DNA from: Lathyrus oleraceus
Taxonomy: Eukaryota; Streptophyta; Magnoliopsida; Fabales; Fabaceae
Assembly (NCBI RefSeq): GCF_024323335.1
Contig: NC_066581.1
Location: 183,182,330 to 183,246,329, forward strand
DNA length: 64,000 bases
Direction: 5' to 3'
The notes beneath the pieces were generated by a model. That model did no database searches, was not told the DNA's origin, and was given only the letters and a program-made list of their open reading frames with translations. The position numbers were made by a program, and so were the translations under genes. Shown here one piece after another: positions 10,095 through 20,143 of this stretch; position 1 is the first letter of the stretch, and every line of letters starts with the position of its first letter.

Positions 10095-12538
10095 GAATCA
10101 TTGCTCGCGCACGTAGAATCATTCCTTTGCACGCAGCACGTCCGCACAGATATCCTACTAGACGCAACACATCCAGGCTGATGGATCTACCCAACGCAGA
10201 TATTCTCGAGCTGAAGGAGAAAATGAACGAACTGATCAATGTCATGCAAGGGTTTGCCGTGGGGCAGAAAGCACTTGCCGATAAGGTGGAGAAGCTCGAG
10301 CGGGCTTCAGCTGCCAACAGTGGTATTAATTTAGAGGGTGTCTCCAACCATGGCCTTGGTGGTTCCAGGGATGGAGGAGATCTCAGAAAGAAGACAACTG
10401 CTGGCGTGGTGATCAATAATGGGGGTAGTTTTGGTGTTGCCACAGGAGGTAGACCAGGACCGATGGGCAATAATCTGAAGGACAATCTGTTTCCTCCTTT
10501 CTTCGGGACCGAGGAGGATAGAGAGGAAGACAGAGAAGCAGATCAGTTCTCCATGTTGAATGAACAGTTCGGTCAATATGGTGTCCAACCACCCAATAAA
10601 GAGATTCAGGTGTTGGCGGAGAAAATAAGGGCTCTGGAAAGCCATGCTACTCCGGGGGTTGTTAACATGTCGAATATGGGGCTTGTTAAGGGAATTGTGA
10701 TTCCACAAAAGTTTAAAGCGCATGCGTTTGACAAATATAATGGGAGTTCTTCCCCGGAAACGCATCTCCAAGCTTTCGTCTGAAAGATTTCTGCTTATAC
10801 GATGGACCAGAAACTTTGGATGTACTTCTTCCAGGACAGTCTGTCTGGGGGGTCTTTGGAATGGTACACAAAACTGAAATCTTCTAACATTAAAAGCTGG
10901 CAGGATCTTGGGGATGCATTCTTTAAATAGTATCAATTTAATGCTGATATGGCGCCTAGCCGTACCCAATTGCAGGGTATGTCTCAGAAGCCTAATGAGG
11001 GGTTTAAAGAATATGCACAGAGGTGGAGGGAGATGGCTGCCCGAGTCCAACCTCCGTTGGTGGACAGAGAAATGTAAGATCTATTTATGGGTACCCTTCA
11101 GGGGACATTTGCAGAGAGGATGGTTGGATGCCCGGTTACCAACTTTGCTGATATAGTGGTGGCCGGGGAAAGAATTGAGAGTTGGTTAAAGATGGGAAAG
11201 ATACAGGGTAGCGCTTCGTCGTCTGGATCGAAGAAGCCCTTTGGGAATGGTCAGAGAAAGAAGGAAGGTGACACCAGCGCTGTGTATGCCCAGAGGGGAC
11301 AGAGTAGGGATCGTTACTACCAGCACACTGCTACGGTAACAATTCCTGCTGATAATGCACAACAGCCGCAACAGCAACAACCGCAACAACAACGAAAGTC
11401 GTTTCAACAGAGACCGCAGAGGGCCGGGTATCAGGTGAGAGGACGAATGAATGATCGTCAATTTGATAGGCCACCTGTGACCTACTCATTCTTGCTGAAA
11501 AAGTTGAAAGACTTGGGGTTGGTCCAGTTGAGGACGTTGGCACCGTTGAGACCTGATCAGAGGCCGGCCAGTTTTGATGAGAACGCCAAGTGCGAATTCC
11601 ACTCTGGTGCCCCTGGACACAATGTAGAAAATTGTAAAGCTTTTAAGCATGTTTTCCAGGACTTGGTGGATTCTAAGACAATCAATTTTGCATCACCTCC
11701 AAATGTGAATGCTAATCCCATGCCTGTGCATGGTCAAATGGGGGTGAATGCAATTTCTGAAGATGGGAGAAGAATCGGGCTGATAAATGTAGACCAGTTG
11801 AAGACTCCGTTGGCTGAGATCAAGAGGCAACTGTTGAAGAATGGGGTCTTTCCGGGCTGTGATGGTTGTTGTGCTGCGTGCACTATTGCTGTCAGTGGGT
11901 GTGTTGTATTGAGAGAGGTTGTCCAGAGGATGATGGATGAAGGAAGCCTCAGGTTTGAGAAGGCAGATTTGGGGAAGGAAGATGTCTCCACCATAACCAT
12001 CTACTTCGACCCGGTTGATTTGTCAACGCTGGCAGATGCGGCTCTAGTTACTACCACGGTACCTGGGCCAATTCCTTATGACAACGAAGATGTTGTACCA
12101 TGGCATTATGGTGGAGAAGTTTACTGTAATGGGGAGAAGTTGGAGGATCAGACTGCAGGTGAAACCACCGTTTCAAAGGTGGATAATGCCGGACCCAGTG
12201 GTTTCACTCGCAGTGGAAGGTTGTTTGCACCTAACGCTTTGAGAAGTGGGGAAGGAGAAAAAGAAAAGAAAGATAAGGTCGAGGCTTTAGCCAGGGCAAG
12301 AGGGAAGCAGGTGGTAAGCGAGGGTACTCCTGTGGTGACACCGGCGCCTGGTGGGTCGGAGAAAGTACTTGATGATGAAGGTGAAGAATTTCTAAGGATC
12401 ATCAAGAAGTCAGAGTACCAGCTTGTTGACCATCTGCAGCAGACGCCATCCAAGATCTCAATTTTGTCCTTATTGCTGAGCTCCGAGGGGCATAGGGAGG
12501 CTTTGCTGAAAATACTGAAGAAAGCCTATGTTCCCTAG
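10095..12538 (+). pseudogene. gag of the inner Ogre, four in-frame stops
   Basis: Structural capsid/nucleocapsid protein. It shares its frame with the intact gag at 61201 on. Order: an arginine-rich N-terminus (IARARR..PLH..RPHRYPTRRN, upstream of the first ATG in the alignment at 10181), a coiled stretch, the retrotransposon-gag core around 10720-11200 (motifs DKYNGSS, LWMYFFQDSLSG, FKEYAQRWRE), a Gln-rich linker (11361-11430), and a variant zinc knuckle C-x2-H-x5-H-x4-C at 11591-11635. Stops lie at 10781 (TGA for Arg), 10928 (TAG for Gln), 11075 (TAA) and 12536 (TAG for Gln), judged against the third Ogre. The stops at 10781, 10928 and 11075 fall in the capsid-like core, so no full Gag can be made. 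Confidence 0.92.
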
Positions 12539-13479
12539 GAGATAACAATCAATCAGTTGGAGACGGTGGTGTCAAATGTTAATGCCAGCCATGGGGTGGG
12601 TTTTACCGATTTGGATCTGACTGTGGATGGGCGGAATCATAATAGGGCATTACACATTGCCATGGAGTGTAAAGGAGTCGTGCTCTCGCACGTGTTGGTT
12701 AATACCGGCTCATCTTTAAATGCGTTGCCTAAGAAAGCCCTGGCGAAGCTGGACTGTGAAGGGTTGATCTTGACGCCTACGGACCTGGTGGTGAGAGCTT
12801 TTGACGGTTCGAAGCGGGCTGTGTTCGGGGAAGTGGAGCTCCCGGTGAAGATGGGCCTGAGGTGTTCAAGTCGGTATTCTATGTCATGGATATTCAGCCG
12901 GCATACGGTTGCCTGTTGGGTCGCCCATGGATACATGCTGTTGGGGTAGTGACTTCGACTTTGCACCAGAAACTGAAGTATATCTGAGACGGGCAGGTCG
13001 TCACGGTTTGTGGGGAAGAAGACATCTTTGTCAGCCACCTATCATCGTTCAAATACGTGGAAATGGACGGCGAAATTGTTGAAACACCAAGTCAAGCATT
13101 CGAAACCGTCAGGGTGGAGAATGTTATTTTTGCTAAAGAGGAGAAGCCGTCCATTTCTTCGTACAAGCAGGCTGCTGAGGTGGTAAAGAATGGAGAAGCT
13201 CCTGGTTAGGGGAAGATGATGGATATCGCCGCCAAGAAAGACCGATTTGGAGTGGGTTATCAGCCAGGCCGAGGCTTGTCTGGACAAGGCAGAGGACGTC
13301 GTCAGTCATTCACGTTCACCAGTGCTGGAATGCTGGATCCATATCACATCTGTATGGTGGGTGAAGAGGTCGACAGTGACTGTGAGCTTGATCAATGGAT
13401 AAAGCCGTGCGTACTAGGGATGGAAGTCCAGAACTGGAAGGCCGAAAAGATCATCGCTGTCACTCTACTTGAAGATTAA
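12539..13479 (+). pseudogene. Aspartic protease region of the inner Ogre, frameshifted and catalytically dead
   Basis: Continues the gag frame. The protease motif reads NTGSS at 12701-12715, where the third Ogre has DTGSS at 63795, so the catalytic Asp codon has become Asn (GAT to AAT). A 1-nt deletion near 12851-12862 shifts the frame. The downstream frame then has stops at 12985 (TGA) and 13207 (TAG). The C-terminal part (13216-13479) holds a Gly-rich GVGYQPGRGLSGQGRGR stretch that resembles the G-patch found after some retroviral-type proteases. It ends with WKAEKIIAVTLLED just before the intron region. Confidence 0.9.
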
Positions 13480-13750
13480 TATTTCCTGTTTTTTAATTTT
13501 ATTTGCATGAAAGCCATACGTTTTGCCCAAAACGTAATGGTTCATTGTAAGGGCCACCTCATGTTTCATTTTGCAATATTTGCATTATAAATAAATGTTT
13601 TTCATTAAAAGCGGTGTTCCCTGTTTTTCATTTATTTTTGCAGTTTAATAAAAACAAAAATAAAAATGGCAAGGTTTGTTTTCATTTTTTTTCATTTTTA
13701 TTTGCTTCGCTCCGGTTCTAAAGCAATGCATGAATCAACATTCATGCAGA
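13480..13750 (+). other. Intron between protease and reverse transcriptase
   Basis: T-rich, stop-filled DNA lies between the protease end and the start of RT-like coding sequence. Ogre elements are known to carry a partially spliced intron here. The acceptor is most likely ATTCATGCAG at 13741-13750, after which coding resumes (CDHSSDLIDNN). The donor is not clear. No GT is found at the apparent protein break at 13474-13480 (GAAGATTAAT), so the site may be mutated. Other GT candidates lie at 13531 and 13548, after a stop. Confidence 0.6.
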
Positions 13751-14950
13751 TGCGATCATTCTTCGGATCTCATTGATAACAATCCTGTTACACCCTCATA
13801 TGACTTCGACAATCCGATCTATCATGCCGGAAAAGAAGGCGAAGAAGATTGTGAACTGCCGGAGGAATTAGCCAGGTTGTTAAAACAAGAGGAGAAGGTG
13901 ATTCAACCCCATGAAGAGCAAGTTGAGGTTGTGAATCTGGGTACCGAAGAGGTCAGAAAGGAAGTAAAAATCGGGGCCGCATTGGAGGAAAGTGTTAAGA
14001 GCAGAATGGTAGCCTTGTTGAAAGAGTATGTCGATATCTTCGCCTGGTCTTATCAGGATATGCCAGGGTTGGATACCGATATCATTGTGCACAAGTTACC
14101 GTTGAGAGCAGATTGTCCTCTAGTGAAGCAGAAGTTGCGCAGAACTCGACCTGAGATGGCCATGAAAATCAAAGAGGAAGTGCAGAAGCAGTTGGATGCT
14201 GGTTTCCTCGCTGTCACTAATTATCCGCCTCGGGTCGCGAACATTGTGCCGGTGCCGAAGAAGGACGGGAATGTGAGAATGTGTGTGCACTAGCGGGATT
14301 TGAACAGAGCTAGCCCGAAGGATGATTTCCCATTACCTCACATTGATGTGTTGGTAGATAATACGGCTCAGTTCTCGGTGTTTTCCTTCATGGATGGCTT
14401 TTCTGGCTATAATCAAATCAAAATGTCGCCAGATGATATGGAGAAAACAACGTTCATCACACCATGGGGCACTTTTTGCTATAAGGTGATGCCATTCGAT
14501 CTCAAGAACGCCGGTGCTACTTATCAGAGGGCCATGGTGACTTTGTTTCATGATATGATTCATCATGAAATTGAATGTTATGTTGATGACATGATAGCAA
14601 AGTCCCAAACAGAAGAGGGGTATTTGGTAGATCTGGCCAAGCTGTTTGACCGGTTGAGACAGTTCAAACTGAGGTTGAATCCGAATAAGTGCACTTTCTG
14701 AGTGCGGTCCGGTAAATTGCTGGGGTTTATTGTGAGTGAAAGAGGAATCGAGGTTGATCCTGCTAAGGTAAAAGCAATAAGAGAAATGCATGAACCGAGA
14801 ACAGAGAAAGAGGTTCGTGGTTTCTTAGGTAGATTGAACTACATTTCACGGTTCATATCTCACCTAACAGCCACGTGTGAACCAATATTCAAGTTGTTGA
14901 GAAAAGATCAAACGGTCAGGTGGAATAATGATTGCCAAGCGGCATTTGAA
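13751..14950 (+). pseudogene. Reverse transcriptase of the inner Ogre, two in-frame stops
   Basis: RNA-directed DNA polymerase of the gypsy type. Visible motifs: DVFAWSYQDMPGLD-like entry (14028-14070, here DIFAWSYQDMPGLD), PVPKKDGNVRMCV (14251-14290), FMDGFSGYNQIKMS (14389-14430), and the catalytic YVDD at 14579-14590, intact. A TAG at 14291-14293 breaks the strand before RDLNRASPKDDFPLPHID. A TGA at 14699-14701 (just after NPNKCTF) breaks the thumb region. The frame continues without shift into RNase H and integrase. Confidence 0.93.
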
Positions 14951-15420
14951 AAGATTAAAGAGTATTTGCAGGAGCCTCCGATTCTGATGCCTCCTGTGGA
15001 GGGACGACCGTTAATTCTGTACTTGACGGTCCTCGAGGGGTCTATGGGGTGCGTACTGGGTCAGCATGACGAGTCTGGTCGAAAAGAGCATGCCATATAC
15101 TACCTTAGCAAAAAGTTTACCGACTGTGAAACAAGATATTCACTGCTCGAGAAAACTTGTTGTGCTTTGGTCTGGGCCGCTCGCCGACTGAAACAGTATA
15201 TGCTGGTTCATACCACTTTATTGATTTCCAAGATGGATCCAATCAAGTATATTTTTGAGAAGCCAGCATTGACCGGACGGGTTGCGAGGTGGAAAATGAT
15301 TTTAACTGAATATGATATCCAGTATACCTCTAAGAAAGCGATCAAGGGGAGTGTATTGTCTGATTACCTCGCCCAGCAACCCATTGAGGATTATCAACCG
15401 ATGAAGTTTGAGTTCCCTGA
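14951..15420 (+). CDS. First (retroviral-type) RNase H domain, probably a tether
   Basis: Follows RT in the same frame (part of the open stretch 14702-17230). It aligns with the usual gypsy RNase H: LILYLTVLEGSMGCVL, HAIYYLSKKFTDCETRYS, LEKTCCALVWAARRLKQYM. The Asp expected in the first beta strand (normally a TDAS-like motif) is absent, which suggests catalytic loss. That fits the dual RNase H architecture known for Tat elements, where the second domain is the active one. Confidence 0.8.
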
Positions 15421-15481
15421 TGAGGACATCATGTTTCTCAAATCGAAAGATTGTGAGGAACCAATCCCGGAGGAGGGGCCT

Positions 15482-15890
15482 GACCCTGAATCCGAATGGA
15501 TTCTGATGTTTGATGGGGCCGTTAACGTGAATGGTAGCGGTGTTGGTGCTGTTTTGGTTACGCCGAAAGGATCCCACATTCCTTTTGCTGCCCGGCTAAC
15601 ATTTGAGTGCACCAACGACGTAGCTGAATACGAAGCTTGTATCTTGGGGATCGAAGAGGCGATTGATTTGCGGATCAAGAACCTTGTTATATATGGAGAT
15701 TCAGCTTTGGTTGTGAACCAGGTTAACGGAAAATGGTATACGTATCAATCTCATTTAATTCCATACCGGGATTATACGAGGAGGTTGTTGACGTTTTTCA
15801 CAAAGGTGGTATTGCATCATGTGCTGAGAGAAGAGAATCCTTTGGCAGATGCTTTGGCTACTCTGGCTGCCTTGATCAAGGTGCAATGGT
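15482..15890 (+). CDS. Second (archaeal/plant-type) RNase H domain
   Basis: An additional RNase H I domain between the first RNase H and integrase, diagnostic of the Tat lineage. Counting codons from 14702, the four acidic residues are D271 (FDGAVN), E311 (EYEA), D333 (YGDSA) and D383 (ADALA), all present. It would degrade the RNA strand of the RNA-DNA hybrid during reverse transcription. No stop occurs within it. Confidence 0.9.
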
Positions 15891-16149
15891 GGAATCAGTT
15901 CCCTAGTGTTGAGGTGGGACGTCTGGATAGACCAGCTTATGTGTTTGCTGTTGACACGGCACCTGATGATGAGAAGCCGTGGTATTACGATATCAAGCGC
16001 TATCTGGAAACCCAAGAATATCCTGAGGGAGCATCCAAGAAGGACCGAAAGACTCTGCGGAGGCTGGCCATGGTGTTCTATTTGAACAAGGATGGGGTTT
16101 TGTACAAGAGGAATTTTGATTGGGTTTTGCTCAGATGCGTTGATGATAG

Positions 16150-17230
16150 AGAAGCAAGCCAATTGATGAAAGAGGTTCACGAGGGGTCGTTTGGTACCCA
16201 TGCCAGTGGGAATGCAATGGTGAAGAAGCTGCTGAGAGCTGGGTATTATTGGATGACAATGGAGGCCCAGTGTTTCAATTTCGTGCAGAAGTGTCATAAA
16301 TGCCAGATTTATGCTGATAAGGTGCACGTGCCTCCAAATCCGTTGAGTTTAATGTCGTCTCCGTGGCCGTTTGCTATGTGGGGCATTGATATGATCGGAA
16401 AGATTGAGCCTACGGCTTCGAATGGGCACCGGTTCATATTGGTGGCTATTGATTACTTCACCAAGTGGGTGGAAGCAGCCTCTTATGCAAACGTGACAAA
16501 GCAGGTTGTCGCCAGATTCCTGAAAAGAGATATTATTTGCAGATATGGGGTTCCCGAGAGAATCATTACTGATAATGGTTCTAATCTCAACAATAGGATG
16601 ATGGCAGAACTGTGTCGGGAATTCAAGACCGAGCATCACAATTCTTCTCCTTATCGTCCGAAAATGAATGGGGCGGTCGAGGCAGCCAATAAGAATATCA
16701 AGAAGATTGTGCAGAAAATGGTCGTGACCTATAAAGATTGGCACGAGATGTTGCCGTTTGCATTGCATGGGTACCGAACCTCGGTGCGCACGTCTACTGG
16801 GGCAACGCCTTTCTCGCTTGTGTATGGAATGGAAGCCATGCTACCAGTTGAGGTTCAGATTCCGTCGTTACGGGTCCTGATGGACGTAAAATTACAAGAG
16901 GCTGAATGGATAAGGACTCGGTATGAAGAGTTGAGCCTGATTGAGGAAAAGAGGATGGCGGCCATCTGTCATGGACAGTTGTACCAGCAGCGGATGAAGC
17001 GTGCTTTTGACCGAAAGGTGCGACCTCGGGTATATAATGTGGGAGACCTGGTGCTGAAAAGGATCCTTCCTCCTCAAAACGATCGTAGGGGCAAGTGGAC
17101 ACCCAACTATGAAGGTCCATTCGTGGTCAAGAAGGTTTTCTCTGGTGGAGCCTTGTTGTTGACGACCATGGATGGTGAGGATTTTCCATCCCCTGTGAAT
17201 GCGGACGCAGTTAAAAAATACTTCGTATAA
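16150..17230 (+). CDS. Integrase of the inner Ogre, open frame
   Basis: The C-terminal part of the 14702-17230 open stretch, ending at TAA 17228-17230. A zinc-binding HHCC module (H-x6-H and CHKC, 16177-16310) is followed by a DDE core. Counting codons from 14702, D563 (WGIDMIG), D624 (TDNGSN) and E660 (NGAVEAANK) give the canonical D-x35-E spacing. The C-terminal domain carries NVGDLVLKRILPP near 17036, the usual gypsy GPF-type end (NYEGPFVVKKV, 17104-17136). This is the best preserved domain of the copy. Confidence 0.93.
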
Positions 17231-18304
17231 AGAGACCCGCTGGACGAAAAGAATAAAATAGTCCAGGCAAAAATGGGCATCCCGACGAACCAAGAGAAAA
17301 AATGAAAAGGTTCAGGCAAAAATTAGGGATAAAATGAAAAAAATTGTACACCCGGCAAGTCGAAAACCCCGCAAGGGCGGCTTGGGCAAAAAAGGGTATC
17401 CCGGTGGACAGAAAACCCGAAAGGGCGGTCCAGGCAAAAGAGGGATTGAAACGAACAACTGCGTCTAGCATGACCGTTTGTGTTTTGGATATGACCAGGA
17501 TAATCCCCAGCAGGGATCGGTCGGAAGCGTCTTATTCAGAAGGCAGAAAGCACGGAGAGTCTTGAGGACATATGGGGTGTAACCGAGTTGAAACTCGATG
17601 AGATCACGGTTTCACATTGCCATTAGGATAGATTTTTCCCTTTGTGCTCAATTACCTCTTTTCAGGAATTGCTTCCTTTGTATTGCTCAATTTTGAGCCA
17701 CACTTTTTTCAATCAATAAAATGCATATTCAGTCAAATAATTTTGTTTTTGTTTTCATTACCGCTTTGATTGCAAAAACATCCAATTATTTTTGGTAAAG
17801 GATCTTTGCATTTTAAGACATACAGGTTCCTTCCAATGCATGTTTATAAGATTGAAAACTTGAAATCTTATTCGGAAGGTAGAGTGACCTAGGTGTTGAA
17901 ACTTTGGCACGCCTGGGGCACGCTTTTATCTAACGATTTCTTTTGCAGGTGCTGTTAGATATTTTCACTCACTTGCAGGTTGTGATGTGAAGCTTTTGAC
18001 AAAAGGTCCCCGTGGAGTCCAATCAGGGACGAAGAATTGAATGGAGAATGGTGAAAAGACGACGAAAGACGTGCGACGATCCTTGAGGGTTAATCAAGAA
18101 GACTCTTCAAAGTCTGAGGATTGGAAAGTTTGTACCAATCTAAGGAGTTCGCTCTCCGTAGAGTACGGAGCATTCGAGAATACAAGGTGATGAATCAGAA
18201 AAGTCCAGACGAGTCTGGGAGCTCTCAAAAGTGGAAAGCTGACACTGTGGTTAGATAGTGAATACCAGGGTTCGACAAGTCGACAGGTGTTCTGTGTCAG
18301 ACTT

Positions 18305-18690
18305 TCTTTGTTTCCCCAAGCAGAGTTAGGATTGTTATCTCCCTAGCAGATTCAAGGTCCGTGTCTTCCCTAGCGGAGTCAGGATTTTTACATCCCCAGC
18401 AGCAGTTTCGAGATTGATATTTCCTCAGCAGCCAGGCCGGAAGGTTGCTATTTCCCCTAGCATGGTGGAGCTTGTTAGTTCCTCAGCAAGTCGAGGATTG
18501 TTGTTTTCCCCGCAGAGTGTGTTGGTGGTTTCTTCCCCAGCGAAGTCCCCAAGTGGACCGGGTTCAGTGGAGGTCATCCCTGGTGAAGGTGGTCCTTTCC
18601 CCAGCAGCAGTGCTATTCCCCAGTAGGGTGGAGATTGGAGCGATAGCGAGTTCCTCAGCAGAGTGCCTCGAGCTCCCCAGAAGAGTCCCT
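18305..18690 (+). repeat. Short CCCCAGCAG-type tandem repeats
   Basis: About ten degenerate units of roughly 35 bp, each with (C)CCCAGCAG or CCCTAGC(A/G)GA followed by a GTCxAGGATT- or TGGAG-like tail. They lie in the Ogre 3' untranslated region. Confidence 0.7.
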
Positions 18691-18829
18691 TGAGGGGGAT
18701 ACTTTTTATGCATTCATCATTTAGATAAGCATAACCTATTGCATACCTAATTGCGTAGCATTTCCATAGTTATGGAGCTTTATGCTGAAAAAAAATCATG
18801 CATCATCATTGCAAGCATAAGCTAGTCTC

Positions 18830-19208
18830 AAGCTGTGGTTACCGTTTGAGATTTGGTTTCGCCAGTTAGTGAAGATGCTACTCAAGCCGTGGTTACCGTT
18901 TGAGAAGTGGTTTCGCTAGTTGGAAGATCAACATCAACAGTGCAAGCATAGGTTACTCAAGCCGTGGTTACCGCCTGAGAATCGGTTTCGCCGGATGGTG
19001 AAGATGTTACTCCGAGGAGTTTAGCATCGTGGTGTTGGGTCAACCGTATTCCCCAGTAGTGCGATACTGGAGGAGATTTCTGTCGCGCGAGATAGAAATT
19101 GGAAGATGTTACTCTGAGGAGTTCGACATCATGACGTTGGAGCAACAGTGTTCCCCAGTAGTGCGATATTGGTGGAAACTTTTCCGTCGGGCGAAGATGG
19201 AAATGAAG
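18830..19208 (+). repeat. Two families of direct repeats in the 3' untranslated region
   Basis: Three copies of CTCAAGC(T/C)GTGGTTACCG...GGTTTCGCC (starting near 18831, 18873, 18956). Then two copies of a 102-bp unit starting TTACTC(C/T)GAGGAGTT at 19007 and 19109, each containing TTCCCCAGTAGTGCGATA. Confidence 0.75.
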
Positions 19209-20126
19209 ATCAAAGAACGTTACGCGATCAGTGCGAAAATCGAAGAATGGAGAAAAGGAAGTGTTGCGGCATTTTCTGGAGAATGGGGTTCAAACGGAGA
19301 TTGGAGTTGAGGATTATATCCGGGATGAGGTCCTCAGGGTTATCTTCTGTTCATGTGTCACCTTAGACTTTGGCTGAGGTCAACAGAGGTCGTTATGGGT
19401 ATCTTCTGAGGAAGAGATGCACATGTTACTTTCCTTTTGTGAAGGTGTACCCTCTGATATGTCGTCATCGGAGTGGTGTTTTGGTGTTATTTCCGGCGTT
19501 GCCAGCGGAATTATCACGAGAAAATGGAGGGCGGGGTTCAAATGGAGAGTAGGAGATGTTGGGCATTTTCTGGAGAGCGGGGTCCAAATGGAGAAAGGGA
19601 GACACGGGGTGTTTTCTGGAGAGCGGGGTTCACAACAGCGATCACGAGCTATCGTCAGGCGACTGGGGTTCAATTGGAGAGTGGGGTTCATTGTTTGGCA
19701 AACAAGACTACTATGAAGGTGTCGGGGTTCAAATGCGGTGACCCGGGATCATTCGCGCGAAGAAAATATTTGTTCGGGGTCCAAGAAAAGCAAAAAAAAA
19801 TCATCATCAATCAGAAAGTTTCGGGGTTCAAGAAAAAGCAAAAATAATAATAATAATCCCCAACGGATGCGGCGTTCAGGCCATGGTTATTCCTGTATTA
19901 CCATTTATTTTGGTATCCAGGTCAACATTCCTTTTCAGTATTCAGGCCGACGTTCACCGTACCAGACGGATCCTTCTTTTGAGATTGTTTCCTTGCCGAT
20001 TCTGACAGGAATTGTTAATTATTATCCCCAGCGGAGTGCAAATTGTTCGTCTGTTCTTGGTATTCAATCACTCTTCATCCTGATCATCTGAAAGTCGAGG
20101 CTATTCATATCGACAGGTTCATAGTG

Positions 20127-20143
20127 GATTGAATAGGGACAGC
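20127..20143 (+). promoter_or_regulatory. Candidate polypurine-tract region of the inner Ogre
   Basis: GGATTGAATAGGGACAG lies next to the 3' LTR start. It is conserved before the host 3' LTR (25868-25884, GAATAGGGGCAG). Position and purine bias suggest the plus-strand primer, but the tract is short and interrupted. Confidence 0.5.

Larger units (their letters stand above)
17231..20143 (+). other. 3' untranslated region of the inner Ogre, built of short repeats
   Basis: About 2.9 kb without conserved protein. In order: repeated GGGCGGCTTGGGC/GGGCGGTCCAGGC phrases (17345-17450); a spacer; CCCCAGCAG-type repeats every about 35 bp (18305-18690); CTCAAGCCGTGGTTACCG repeats (18830-18990); two 102-bp units (19007, 19109); and GGGGTTCAAATGGAG-type repeats (19275-19780). 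The last 250 bp match the host Ogre 3' end. Short open frames here arise from the repeats. Confidence 0.8.

Noticed and set aside
7908..17230. Idea that the stops prove the inner Ogre was copied while already defective
   Set aside because: With LTR divergence of roughly 1-2 %, several stops could have arisen after insertion. The sequence alone does not decide.
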